Origin: CAYRNY01 sp964425755
GTDB lineage: Bacteria > Chloroflexota > Anaerolineae > Aggregatilineales > Aggregatilineaceae
Length of the DNA stretch: 64,000 nt
Direction of reading: 5' to 3'
NCBI GenBank assembly: GCA_964425755.1
Contig: CAYRNY010000021.1
Coordinates: 30,531 to 94,530 of the forward strand
Both the position numbers and the translations under genes were made by a program. Under the pieces are notes generated by a model. It was not told the origin of the DNA. It saw nothing but the letters and a program-made list of their open reading frames with translations, and ran no database searches. Shown one piece after another: positions 53,432 to 61,618 of this stretch (the first letter of the stretch is position 1; each line of letters opens with the position of its first letter).

Positions 53432-56275
53432 TTAGTCGGACTCGCTCTCGGCTTCTTCGTCCACAGCGACTTCGGGCTGGAACAGCTCCGGCGGCTCGAC
53501 GTCGAACCACTCGAGGTAGAGCTCGCGGTACGTGCCGTCGGCGATGAGCTCTTCGAGCGCGGCGTTGACCGCGTCGAGCAGTTCGGGTAGGTCAGGCTGC
53601 ACGGCGATGCCGTAATACTCCTCGCTCAGCGGCTCGCCGACGAGCACGGCGTTGAGCTCGGGGTTGTTGGCGATGATGTCGGCGCTGGTGGGACCGTCGT
53701 TGACGATGGCGTCCACGTTGCCGTTAGCCAGCGCCTGGAAAGCGAGCGTGATCTCGTCGTAGCGCACGACCTCGACGCCGGGGATCTCCTCGCTGGCGTA
53801 GATGTCACCGGTGGTGCCACTCTGCACGCCGATGCGCAGCCCGGCCAGGTCATCCACGCCCTGGATCTCTTCAGCACGCTCTTCGAGCACGGCGATGCGC
53901 TGGTTGGCGTAGAAGTAGGGGTTGGAGAAATCGACGATCTCTTCGCGCTCGTCGGTGATGGTGGCGGCGCTGGCGACCATGTCGAACTCGCCGGACGCCA
54001 GGGCGACGAAGATGCCGTCCCAGCGCGTGTTGACCAGTTCGTACTCGAAGCCCGCGCGCTCGGCGATCAGCGCGACCAGTGCCGGGTCGAAGCCGGTGAT
54101 CACGCCGTCCTCATCGACGAACTCGAAGGGCGGGTATTCGGCGTTCATGCCGATGGTGACCACGCCGAAATCGGTCTCGGCCTGCATTGCGACGGGTTCT
54201 TCAGCTTCCTCGTCCTCAACGTCTTCCGCTTCCGCTTCGGCTTCTTCGTCCACAACGACTTCGGGCTGGAACAGCTCCGGCGGCTCGACACCGAACCACT
54301 CCAGGTAAAGCTCGCGGTACGTGCCGTCAGCGATAAGCTCTTCGAGCGCGGCGTTGACCGCGTCGAGCAGTTCGGGCAGGTCAGGCTGCACGGCGATGCC
54401 GTAGTACTCCTCGCTCAGCGGCTCGCCGACGAGCACGGCGTTGAGCTCGGGGTTGTTGGCGATGATGTCGGCGCTGGTGGGACCGTCGTTGACGATGGCG
54501 TCCACGTTGCCGTTAGCCAGCGCCTGGAAAGCGAGCGTGATCTCGTCGTAGCGCACGACCTCGACGCCGGGGATCTCCTCGCTGGCGTAGATGTCACCGG
54601 TGGTGCCACTCTGCACGCCGATGCGCAGCCCGGCCAGGTCATCCACGCCCTGGATCTCTTCAGCACGCTCTTCGAGCACGGCGATGCGCTGGTTGGCGTA
54701 GAAGTAGGGGTTGGAGAAATCGACGATCTCTTCGCGCTCGTCGGTGATGGTGGCGGCGCTGGCGACCATGTCGAACTCGCCGGACGCCAGGGCGACGAAG
54801 ATGCCGTCCCAGCGCGTGTTGACCAGTTCGTACTCGAAGCCCGCGCGCTCGGCGATCAGCGCGACCAGTGCCGGGTCGAAGCCGGTGATCACGCCGTCCT
54901 CATCGACGAACTCGAAGGGCGGGTACTCGGCGTTCATGCCGATGGTGACCACGCCGAAATCGGTCTCCGCCTGCATCGCGACGGGTTCTTCGGCTTCCGC
55001 CTCGGCCTCTTCAGCTTCCTCGGCTTCTTCTTCCTCGGTTACAGCTTCGGCTTCCTCGTCCTCAACGTCTTCAGCTTCCGCTTCGGCTTCTTCGTCCACA
55101 ACGACTTCGGGCTGGAACAGCTCCGGCGGCTCGACACCGAACCACTCCAGGTAAAGCTCGCGGTACGTGCCGTCAGCGATAAGCTCTTCGAGCGCGGCGT
55201 TGACCGCGTCGAGCAGTTCGGGCAGGTCAGGCTGCACGGCGATGCCGTAGTACTCCTCGCTCAGCGGCTCGCCGACGAGCACGGCGTTGAGCTCGGGGTT
55301 GTTGGCGATGATGTCGGCGCTGGTGGGACCGTCGTTGACGATGGCGTCCACGTTGCCGTTAGCCAGCGCCTGGAAAGCGAGCGTGATCTCGTCGTAGCGC
55401 ACGACCTCGACGCCGGGGATCTCCTCGCTGGCGTAGATGTCACCGGTGGTGCCACTCTGCACGCCGATGCGCAGCCCGGCCAGGTCATCCACGCCCTGGA
55501 TCTCTTCAGCACGCTCTTCGAGCACGGCGATGCGCTGGTTGGCGTAGAAGTAGGGGTTGGAGAAATCGACGATCTCTTCGCGCTCGTCGGTGATGGTGGC
55601 GGCGCTGGCGACCATGTCGAACTCGCCGGACGCCAGGGCGACGAAGATGCCGTCCCAGCGCGTGTTGACCAGTTCGTACTCGAAGCCCGCGCGCTCGGCG
55701 ATCAGCGCGACCAGTGCCGGGTCGAAGCCGGTGATCACGCCGTCCTCATCGACGAACTCGAAGGGCGGGTACTCGGCGTTCATGCCGATGGTGACCACGC
55801 CGAAATCGGTCTCAGCCTGCATCGCGACGGCGTCTTCATCCGCTTCCTCGGTCGGCACGGCGGTAGGCTCTTCAGTCGGCTCTTCCGTCGGCTCCGCGGT
55901 CGGCTTTTCCGTCGCGGTTGGCATCACCGTTGGTTCTTCGGTGGGTTCTTCGGTTGCGGTTGGCGCTTCAGTCGGTTCTGGCGTCGGTTCTTCGGTGGGT
56001 TCTTCCGTCGGCGTTACCGTCGGCTCTTCGGTAGGTTCTTCGGTTGCGGTAGGTTCTTCGGTTGGTGTCGGTTCTTCGGCCTCTGCCGTTTCAGCCGCGG
56101 CGGTCTCTGCCGCTTCGGCTTCTGCGGTCTCGGCAGCCTGCGTCTCTTCGACTTGTGCTGTCGCCTGTTCGTCTGCTGCGGTATCATCTTCGTCTTCTCC
56201 GCATGCGGCCAGCACCAGCGTAAACGCTAATGCCAGCACAAGCAACAGCCCGATCAGCCGTTTCGTTTTAGCCAT
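53432..56275 (-). CDS. Lipoprotein with three tandem near-identical amino-acid-binding (SBP_bac_3) domains
   Basis: The protein has 947 residues from the ATG at 56275, with GAGGAG nine bases upstream. A lipoprotein signal ends in LVLAAC (Cys25). A Glu/Ala and then Pro/Thr/Glu stalk (about 26-150) leads to three PAAT-type binding domains starting near 152, 434 and 697. Each has IGMNAEYPPFEFVDEDG, the hinge FDMVASAATITDEREE, and ALANGNVDAIVNDGPTSADI. The domains are joined by acidic Glu/Ala linkers. Domains 1 and 2 differ in almost nothing; domain 3 ends in DVEPPE instead of GVEPPE. It should present three binding sites per transporter, analogous to but different from the two-SBD GlnPQ. Followed by its permease and ATPase. 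Confidence 0.93.
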   Translation of the reverse strand: MAKTKRLIGLLLVLALAFTLVLAACGEDEDDTAADEQATAQVEETQAAETAEAEAAETAAAETAEAEEPTPTEEPTATEEPTEEPTVTPTEEPTEEPTPEPTEAPTATEEPTEEPTVMPTATEKPTAEPTEEPTEEPTAVPTEEADEDAVAMQAETDFGVVTIGMNAEYPPFEFVDEDGVITGFDPALVALIAERAGFEYELVNTRWDGIFVALASGEFDMVASAATITDEREEIVDFSNPYFYANQRIAVLEERAEEIQGVDDLAGLRIGVQSGTTGDIYASEEIPGVEVVRYDEITLAFQALANGNVDAIVNDGPTSADIIANNPELNAVLVGEPLSEEYYGIAVQPDLPELLDAVNAALEELIADGTYRELYLEWFGVEPPELFQPEVVVDEEAEAEAEDVEDEEAEAVTEEEEAEEAEEAEAEAEEPVAMQAETDFGVVTIGMNAEYPPFEFVDEDGVITGFDPALVALIAERAGFEYELVNTRWDGIFVALASGEFDMVASAATITDEREEIVDFSNPYFYANQRIAVLEERAEEIQGVDDLAGLRIGVQSGTTGDIYASEEIPGVEVVRYDEITLAFQALANGNVDAIVNDGPTSADIIANNPELNAVLVGEPLSEEYYGIAVQPDLPELLDAVNAALEELIADGTYRELYLEWFGVEPPELFQPEVVVDEEAEAEAEDVEDEEAEEPVAMQAETDFGVVTIGMNAEYPPFEFVDEDGVITGFDPALVALIAERAGFEYELVNTRWDGIFVALASGEFDMVASAATITDEREEIVDFSNPYFYANQRIAVLEERAEEIQGVDDLAGLRIGVQSGTTGDIYASEEIPGVEVVRYDEITLAFQALANGNVDAIVNDGPTSADIIANNPELNAVLVGEPLSEEYYGIAVQPDLPELLDAVNAALEELIADGTYRELYLEWFDVEPPELFQPEVAVDEEAESESD
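53451..54194. repeat. SBP-domain repeat, copy 3
   Basis: The third in-frame copy of the binding-domain unit. It matches copy 2 at a constant offset of 789 bases. It differs at several bases near its low-coordinate end, for example CTCGAGGTAGAG where copies 1 and 2 have CTCCAGGTAAAG, so it is the more diverged copy. Confidence 0.9.
54208..54983. repeat. SBP-domain repeat, copy 2
   Basis: The second copy. It aligns with copy 1 at an offset of 846 bases and is near-identical over about 776 bases, including the shared CTCCAGGTAAAG variant. Confidence 0.9.
55054..55829. repeat. SBP-domain repeat, copy 1
   Basis: The first-translated copy. The linker between copies 1 and 2 is longer by 19 codons (a Glu/Ala run) than that between copies 2 and 3. 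Confidence 0.9.
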
Positions 56276-56543
56276 GTTTCGCTTCTCCTCGTGTATTATA
56301 TAAAATGCTGAACTCTCTTCGTCGTGTTGGAACCTTTGCACAAAAAGGTTGTGCGCGCTGCAAATACACCAACACCTCCGGCTGGTGTAGACCTGCACCA
56401 TAAGTGCCCATCTATGATACTACGGTCCGGCGAAAACTAGTAAAACTGGCATCGTGCAAACCGCATAAACGAAGACCGGGCCGCCGGCCTGGTGCGCGGA
56501 TTGCGGACCATGTTTTCGACACGCTGTGTGGCCGAATCCGCCG
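56276..56543. promoter_or_regulatory. Upstream region of the tandem-SBP gene
   Basis: The region from 56276 to the tRNA promoter has no gene. A perfect minus-strand -10 TATAAT (56300-56295) lies about 20 bases before the start, with no good -35. Two inverted repeats lie upstream: GCACAA/TTGTGC (56338-56354) and ACACCA/TGGTGT (56366-56388). These may be operators or form a structured region that responds to nutrient state. Confidence 0.45.
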
Positions 56544-56571
56544 TTGAAAACGATGAAGATTGTGTTATACT
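56544..56571 (+). promoter_or_regulatory. Sigma-70 promoter of tRNA-Lys
   Basis: -35 TTGAAA (56544-56549), 16-base spacer, -10 TATACT (56566-56571). Transcription would start a few bases before the tRNA. Confidence 0.75.
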
Positions 56572-56585
56572 TGCCCCAGAGCGTT

Positions 56586-56658
56586 GGGCGTGTAGCTCAA
56601 TTGGCAGAGCAGTGGCCTTTTAAGCCATAGGTTGGGGGTTCGATTCCCTCCACGCTCA
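56586..56658 (+). tRNA. tRNA-Lys (anticodon UUU)
   Basis: A complete 73-base cloverleaf. The 7-bp acceptor stem is GGGCGTG/CACGCTC with one G-T pair. The D arm is GCTC/GAGC, the anticodon stem GTGGC/GCCAT with loop CTTTTAA (anticodon TTT), and the T arm GGGGG-TTCGATT-CCCTC. The discriminator is A. CCA is not encoded. Confidence 0.95.
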
Positions 56659-56672
56659 TTATAGAATGGGGG

Positions 56673-56708
56673 GCGATCCATTTCAAAGCGGATCGCTCTT
56701 TTTGTTTG
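56673..56708 (+). terminator. Rho-independent terminator after tRNA-Lys
   Basis: Arms GCGATCC (56673-56679) and GGATCGC (56690-56696) are followed by a T-rich tract (TCTTTTTGTTT). Confidence 0.85.
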
Positions 56709-56751
56709 GTGCCGCTGCTGTGTCAGTTGCCGTGTTGGGAGAGTCGGGACT

Positions 56752-58533
56752 ATGCTTCGTGTTGGTTTCCTGCGGGCGTATGTTGTTGCGCTGGTTATGA
56801 GCGCCCTTGTCGTCAGTATACAGCATGCCGCGCCGGGAGCCGCCTTCGGTCCCCCGCGGCAGGACCCCCCGCCCGTTATGGCGGAAGCGATCGGCCAGGC
56901 GAACCTGCGCAGCGGGCCGGGCGTCGAGTACGCGCCGCTGGGCGAGATCGTCGCGGGGACGGCGTACCCCGTGCTGACACGGCATACGCTCGTGCCCTGG
57001 GTGCAGATCGACGTGCCGGATGTCGGCCCGGCCTGGGTCTACCGCGACCTGCTCGCGATCAGCGGAAGCCTGGCGCAGGTCCCCGGTACGAGCGAATTCG
57101 CGCCGCTGGAAACGCCCGCGTCGCCATCGCCACCGCCCGGCGCGACCGCGACTCCAACCGCTGCGGCTACCGGGTCGCCGGTCGCCTCACCGCCCGGACT
57201 GCCTGCGCAGCCCAGCGCGACACCCGCCGCCGAACAACCGTCATCCGCTCCCACGTTTCAGGGGCCGACGGTGACCACGATCGGGGAAGCGAATATTCGC
57301 TTCGGACCGGACCTTCAGTACCCGGTGATCGTGAAGGTCCCGGCGGGGCAGACGTTCCGTGTCCTGGAACGGCACACGCTCGTGCCCTGGCTGCGGATCG
57401 CGCTGGACGAGTCGCCGACCGGCAACGGCTGGATTTACCGCGAGATCGTCGAGATTTCGGGCGACCTGTCCGGCGTCCCGGCGACGAACGCGCGCGAGTT
57501 TGGCTATCCCACGCTGACGCCCACGCCGCAGGCGCTGATCGTGGATGTCGCGCCCTGGGATGGCGCGCCGCAGCCGCAGGGCGAGCTGGTCACCACGTTG
57601 GGCGCGCAGATTTACGAATACCTGCTCGGGCAAGGGTTCGCGCCGTATTCGGAGCGCACCGCGTCCGTGTTCGTGATGGACCTGGCAACCGGCGACCGCT
57701 TCACGATCAATGATGATGTCGCGTTCAGCGGCATGAGCCTGACCAAAATCCCGATCCTCACGGCCTATTTCCAGCAGCATCCGCACCCACCCACCGCGTC
57801 CGAGGCGCTGCTGATCGCCAACACGATGATGTGCAGCGAGAACATCACGACGAACGAGATGCTGGCGCAGATCGGCAGCGACGGAACCGCGCTTAGTGGG
57901 GCGCAGCGCGTGACCGGCTTTATGCAAAGCCTGGGCCTGAACCACACGTTCATCATGCGTCCTTTCATCACGGTGCCGGGCGAAGAACCGCCCAGCGCCG
58001 GGACGCTAGAAACCACCGCCGACCAGGTCAGCACGCGCCCGGACGCTTACAACCAGGTCACGACGGGCGATCTGGGCTGGCTGCTGGCGAGCCTCTACCA
58101 GTGCGCCGAGGACGGAACCGGGCTGCTGGTCGAACGCCATCCCGACGCGTTCGACGCGCAGACCTGCCGCCGCATCCTCTACGCCATGGACGCTAACGAG
58201 ATCGGTGTCTTCCTGGAAGCCGGCACCCCGGACACCGCGCGCGTGATCCACAAACACGGCTGGATCGGCGACACGCACGGCGACGCGGGGATCGTGGTCG
58301 GGCCGCAGGGCGCGTATGTGTTCGTGATCGCGCTGTACAACGAGGACTGGCTGGAGTTCGACCAGTCCGCCCCGGTGATCGGCGAAGTGGCGCGCATGAC
58401 GTGGAACGCATTCAACCCGCAGTACCTGCTGGACGCGCTTCAGCCGGGCATCGTGCCCGCCGAATGCGACCCGGAAAATGATCCGGTGCTGGGGTTGCTG
58501 CAAAGCGCCACGCTGCCCATGCCGGGGCCGTAA
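56752..58533 (+). CDS. Exported two-SH3 protein with class A beta-lactamase-like domain
   Basis: The protein has 593 residues. A signal peptide (about 1-27) is followed by two bacterial SH3 domains (about 44-105 and 172-240), each with the pattern ANLRSGPG / ANIRFGPD and TLVPW, joined by a Pro/Thr-rich linker. The C-terminal half has the serine beta-lactamase fold: SxxK with Ser329 and Lys332 (GMSLTK), S362-E363-N364 in place of SDN, and K501-H502-G503 in place of the KTG triad. SH3 domains suggest cell-wall binding, so it is more likely a wall-associated peptidase or esterase than an antibiotic-resistance enzyme, though that is not provable here. Confidence 0.85.
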   Translation: MLRVGFLRAYVVALVMSALVVSIQHAAPGAAFGPPRQDPPPVMAEAIGQANLRSGPGVEYAPLGEIVAGTAYPVLTRHTLVPWVQIDVPDVGPAWVYRDLLAISGSLAQVPGTSEFAPLETPASPSPPPGATATPTAAATGSPVASPPGLPAQPSATPAAEQPSSAPTFQGPTVTTIGEANIRFGPDLQYPVIVKVPAGQTFRVLERHTLVPWLRIALDESPTGNGWIYREIVEISGDLSGVPATNAREFGYPTLTPTPQALIVDVAPWDGAPQPQGELVTTLGAQIYEYLLGQGFAPYSERTASVFVMDLATGDRFTINDDVAFSGMSLTKIPILTAYFQQHPHPPTASEALLIANTMMCSENITTNEMLAQIGSDGTALSGAQRVTGFMQSLGLNHTFIMRPFITVPGEEPPSAGTLETTADQVSTRPDAYNQVTTGDLGWLLASLYQCAEDGTGLLVERHPDAFDAQTCRRILYAMDANEIGVFLEAGTPDTARVIHKHGWIGDTHGDAGIVVGPQGAYVFVIALYNEDWLEFDQSAPVIGEVARMTWNAFNPQYLLDALQPGIVPAECDPENDPVLGLLQSATLPMPGP

Positions 58534-58537
58534 GCGC

Positions 58538-58573
58538 GCGCGGGCGAGGTCGAGCGTAGCGCGGGCGAGGTCG
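58538..58573. repeat. 15-base direct repeat between genes
   Basis: GCGCGGGCGAGGTCG occurs at 58538-58552 and 58559-58573. It is a small intergenic duplication without an obvious function. Confidence 0.6.
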
Positions 58574-58613
58574 CGCATGTGGGCGCTGGCGTTTGCTGAA
58601 CGGTTGAGAACTG

Positions 58614-59738
58614 ATGCGAATTCTACTGCTCGAGCCGTATGATACCGGGTCGCACGCGGTCTGGATGCGCGGCTACCAGGCGCACAGCACGCACGAGGTG
58701 CGCATCCTCAGCCTGGAAGGGCAGTTCTGGCAGTGGCGCATGTTGGGCGGCGCGGTGACGCTGGCACAGCAGTTCCGCGCGCTGGGCTGGACGCCGGACC
58801 TGCTGCTCGCCTCGGACATGCTCGACCTGACCACGTTTCTCGCGCTCACCCGTCCGCAGACCGCGCATACCCCAACCGCGCTGTACTTCCACGAGAACCA
58901 GTTGACCTATCCGGTCGGACCGCGCCAGAAGTTGCAGCAGCACTACGCCTTCATCAACTACGCCAGCGCGCTGGCGGCGGACGCGGTGTTTTTCAACAGC
59001 GCGTTTCACCGCGATATCTTCTTTGACGAGCTGCCGCGCCTGCTCAAGCATTACCCAGATCACACGAACCTGCACACCGTCGACGAGTTGCGCGCGCGGT
59101 GCGCCGTGCTGCCGGTGGGCATGGACTTGCACCGCTACGACGAGCATCGTCCCACCGCGTTGCGCCCTCCCGGCACGCCGCCGCTGATCGTGTGGAATCA
59201 CCGCTGGGAGCATGACAAAAACCCGCAGGCGTTTTTCCGCGCGCTGTATGTGCTGGCCGACGAAGGCGTCCCCTTCGAGGTGGCGCTGGTGGGAGAGAAC
59301 GTGCGCCAGGACCCCGCCGAGTTCTGGCAGGCCCGCGAACGCTTAGGCGCGCGTGTGGTACAGTATGGCTACGTCGAGTCGTTCGCGGACTATGCACGGC
59401 TGCTGTGGGACGCCGATATCGCGGTCAGCACGTCCAACCAGGACTTCTTCGGGATCGCCGTGGTCGAGGCGATCTACTGCGGTTGCTGGCCCGTGCTGCC
59501 CAAGCGCCTGAACTACCCCGCGCTGGTGCCGGAGTCCCTGCACGGCGAGACGCTCTACACCACCGACGCGGGACTCGTGCACCTGCTGCGCGACCGGCTG
59601 CGCGCTGTGCAACGCGCGGACTCGCGCACGGCCCCGCCGCAATTGCGCGATCACGTCGCCGGGTTCGACTGGCGCACGCTCGCCCCGCAGTATGACGCGG
59701 CGCTTGCGCGGGTTGCCGGGGTGAGTGGGGCGCGGTAG
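58614..59738 (+). CDS. tRNA-queuosine alpha-mannosyltransferase homologue (QTMAN/GTDC1 family)
   Basis: The protein has 374 residues. The N-terminal DUF3524 domain has EPYDTGSHAVWMRGYQAHS near 7-25, SDMLDLTTFLAL and YFHENQLTYPVGP near 91-103. The GT-B C-terminal half has IVWNHRWEHDKNP near 192-204 and STSNQDFFGIAVVEAIYCG (the GT4 E-x-x-x-E type motif). This pattern matches the family that mannosylates queuosine in tRNA-Asp in animals, with bacterial homologues. No queuosine synthesis genes are visible here. Confidence 0.82.
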   Translation: MRILLLEPYDTGSHAVWMRGYQAHSTHEVRILSLEGQFWQWRMLGGAVTLAQQFRALGWTPDLLLASDMLDLTTFLALTRPQTAHTPTALYFHENQLTYPVGPRQKLQQHYAFINYASALAADAVFFNSAFHRDIFFDELPRLLKHYPDHTNLHTVDELRARCAVLPVGMDLHRYDEHRPTALRPPGTPPLIVWNHRWEHDKNPQAFFRALYVLADEGVPFEVALVGENVRQDPAEFWQARERLGARVVQYGYVESFADYARLLWDADIAVSTSNQDFFGIAVVEAIYCGCWPVLPKRLNYPALVPESLHGETLYTTDAGLVHLLRDRLRAVQRADSRTAPPQLRDHVAGFDWRTLAPQYDAALARVAGVSGAR

Positions 59739-59843
59739 CGACGTTGCCGGGCATTTCGGCGTCTGCCTGCTTCCGTGCAGGGACAGGTGAGCAGTATAAT
59801 GGGCGTGTGTGAATCTTCTTTGAGAGAAAGCGACATCACCCTT

Positions 59844-61154
59844 ATGCCTTCAGACAGACCGAACATCCTGTTCGTCACATCGCACGACATCGGGCGGCAC
59901 CTGGGCTGCTACGGTGTCGAAACCGTCCACACGCCGCGCTTTGACGCGTTCGCCGCCGAGGGCGTGCGCTTCGAGGCGGCGTACTGCACCGCGCCGCAAT
60001 GCAGCCCCAGCCGGTCGTCGCTGTTTACCGGTCGCTGGCCGCACAGCAACGGCGTGCTCGGCCTGACGCACAGCTATTTCGCGTGGGACCTGCACGACGA
60101 CGAGCGCCACCTGGCCGCCATTCTGAACGACGCGGGCTACGTCACGGCGGGCGCGGGCGTGATCCACGAGGCTGCCGACGACGCGCGCCCCGGCTTTGGC
60201 CGCGTGCTGTGCGGGCAGGTGGCGGACGCTTACGCGCTCAACGCGCCGGTGATCCGTTTCCTGCGCGACGAGCGCCCGCAGGACCGGCCATTCTATTTGC
60301 AGGTGGGCTATTTCGAGCCGCACCGCACCGAGATCGGGTTCGGCGCGCCGCCGGACACCGCGCGCGGCGTGACCATCCCGCCGTACATCGCGGATGAACC
60401 GTCCGCGCGCGAAGACTTCGCGTACTTCCAGGGCGCGATCCGCCGCCTGGACGGTGCGTTCGGGCAGTTGCTGGACGTGCTCGACGAGCAGGGGCTCGCG
60501 GACAACACACTGGTGATCTTCACCGCCGATCACGGGATACCGTTCCCGCGTGCCAAGTGTTCGCTCTATGACGCGGGGCTGGAGGTCGCGCTGATGATGC
60601 GCTGGCGCGGCGGTCCCTGGGGCGCGGGCGATACGGTCCCGGCGTTGGTGAGCAATATCGACGTGTTCCCGGCGCTGCTGGAATTGCTGGGCCTGCCGGT
60701 GCCGGATAACGTGCAGGGGCGTTCGTTCCTGCCGCTGCTGCGCGGTGATGTCACGCGCCAACGCGACGCGATCTTCGCGGAGATGACGTACCATGACTAC
60801 ACTGATCCCCGCCGCTGCATCCGCACGGAACGTTACAAGCTGATCGTGAACTTCACCGCCGCTTTCAGCTTCATGGACCCGTCGCAGCAGTGGCGCTCCA
60901 AGACGATCACCGTGTACCCGGAAAATCCGAAATTCGACTATCACGTGCCGGTGGAACTCTACGACCTGCACAGCGACCCGCTGGAACGGCACAACCTCGC
61001 GCAGGTGCCGGAATATGTCACCGTGCGCGACGAACTACTGGCGCGGCTGCACACCTGGATGCAGGAGACGGGCGACCCGCTGCTGGACGGGATTCCCACC
61101 CCGCCAATGCACGATTACGCGCTGCGGGCGCTGCGGGGTGGTGGGATCGCTTAG
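59844..61154 (+). CDS. Cys-type sulfatase
   Basis: The protein has 436 residues from the ATG at 59844; longer frames from 59775 exist. The sulfatase signature CSPSR (Cys53-Arg57) is in QCSPSRSSLFTGRWPH, so Cys53 should be oxidised to formylglycine by a separate maturase (none visible). Metal ligands include NILFVTSHDIG near residues 7-17 and the DHG of FTADHGIPFPRAK. It has no signal peptide. It could be a sulfatase or a phosphonate/phosphodiester hydrolase. Confidence 0.88.
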   Translation: MPSDRPNILFVTSHDIGRHLGCYGVETVHTPRFDAFAAEGVRFEAAYCTAPQCSPSRSSLFTGRWPHSNGVLGLTHSYFAWDLHDDERHLAAILNDAGYVTAGAGVIHEAADDARPGFGRVLCGQVADAYALNAPVIRFLRDERPQDRPFYLQVGYFEPHRTEIGFGAPPDTARGVTIPPYIADEPSAREDFAYFQGAIRRLDGAFGQLLDVLDEQGLADNTLVIFTADHGIPFPRAKCSLYDAGLEVALMMRWRGGPWGAGDTVPALVSNIDVFPALLELLGLPVPDNVQGRSFLPLLRGDVTRQRDAIFAEMTYHDYTDPRRCIRTERYKLIVNFTAAFSFMDPSQQWRSKTITVYPENPKFDYHVPVELYDLHSDPLERHNLAQVPEYVTVRDELLARLHTWMQETGDPLLDGIPTPPMHDYALRALRGGGIA

Positions 61155-61591
61155 CGCACGATCAGCCACACGCCGATGCACAGCACGACGATCCCGGTAA
61201 TGCGCTGCAGGTCGATCGGGCGCGCGTGGGCACCCAGCCAGCCGAAATGGTCGAGCACGGTCGAGAGCACCATCTGCCCGGCGACGATCAGCACCACCGT
61301 GCCCAGCGCGCCCACGCGCGGGAAGCTGTAGCTCACCGCGCCGATCACCACCAGGCCCCAGATGCCCCCGGCCAGCGCGTACCAGGGCACGCTGCGCCAG
61401 CGGTCGAGGTTGCCGCCGCCGTGCAGCACCAGCAGCGGGATCAGCGCGAAGATCGCGCCGCCCAGGTGCACGATGAAGATGCTTTCCAGCGTGCCGATTT
61501 TTTCGTTGATCATGCTCGCCATCGGGCTTTGCATGCCGACCGCGATCCCGCCTGCCAGCCCGAACAACACCACCAGAAGAAGCTCCGGCAT
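61151..61591 (-). CDS. YdcZ-type DMT transporter
   Basis: The protein has 146 residues with five TM helices. MQSPMASMINEKIG and the VHLGGAIFALIPLL segment fit the EamA/YdcZ (DUF606) family, which forms half-size permeases. It overlaps the end of the sulfatase gene by 4 bases, on the opposite strand, and follows the helicase gene by 27 bases. Confidence 0.87.
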   Translation of the reverse strand: MPELLLVVLFGLAGGIAVGMQSPMASMINEKIGTLESIFIVHLGGAIFALIPLLVLHGGGNLDRWRSVPWYALAGGIWGLVVIGAVSYSFPRVGALGTVVLIVAGQMVLSTVLDHFGWLGAHARPIDLQRITGIVVLCIGVWLIVR

Positions 61592-61618
61592 CGTCGTTTT
61601 CTCCTTTGTCCGGCGCGG

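Noticed and set aside
53451..55829. CRISPR or satellite-type array
   Set aside because: The three repeats are about 750-780 bases each, coding and in frame; no short repeat-spacer pattern is present.
56276..56401. N-terminal extension of the tandem-SBP frame
   Set aside because: The lipoprotein signal and ribosome-binding site set the start at 56275.
56752..58533. Antibiotic-resistance beta-lactamase
   Set aside because: The KTG and SDN motifs are altered and SH3 domains are present; resistance cannot be claimed.
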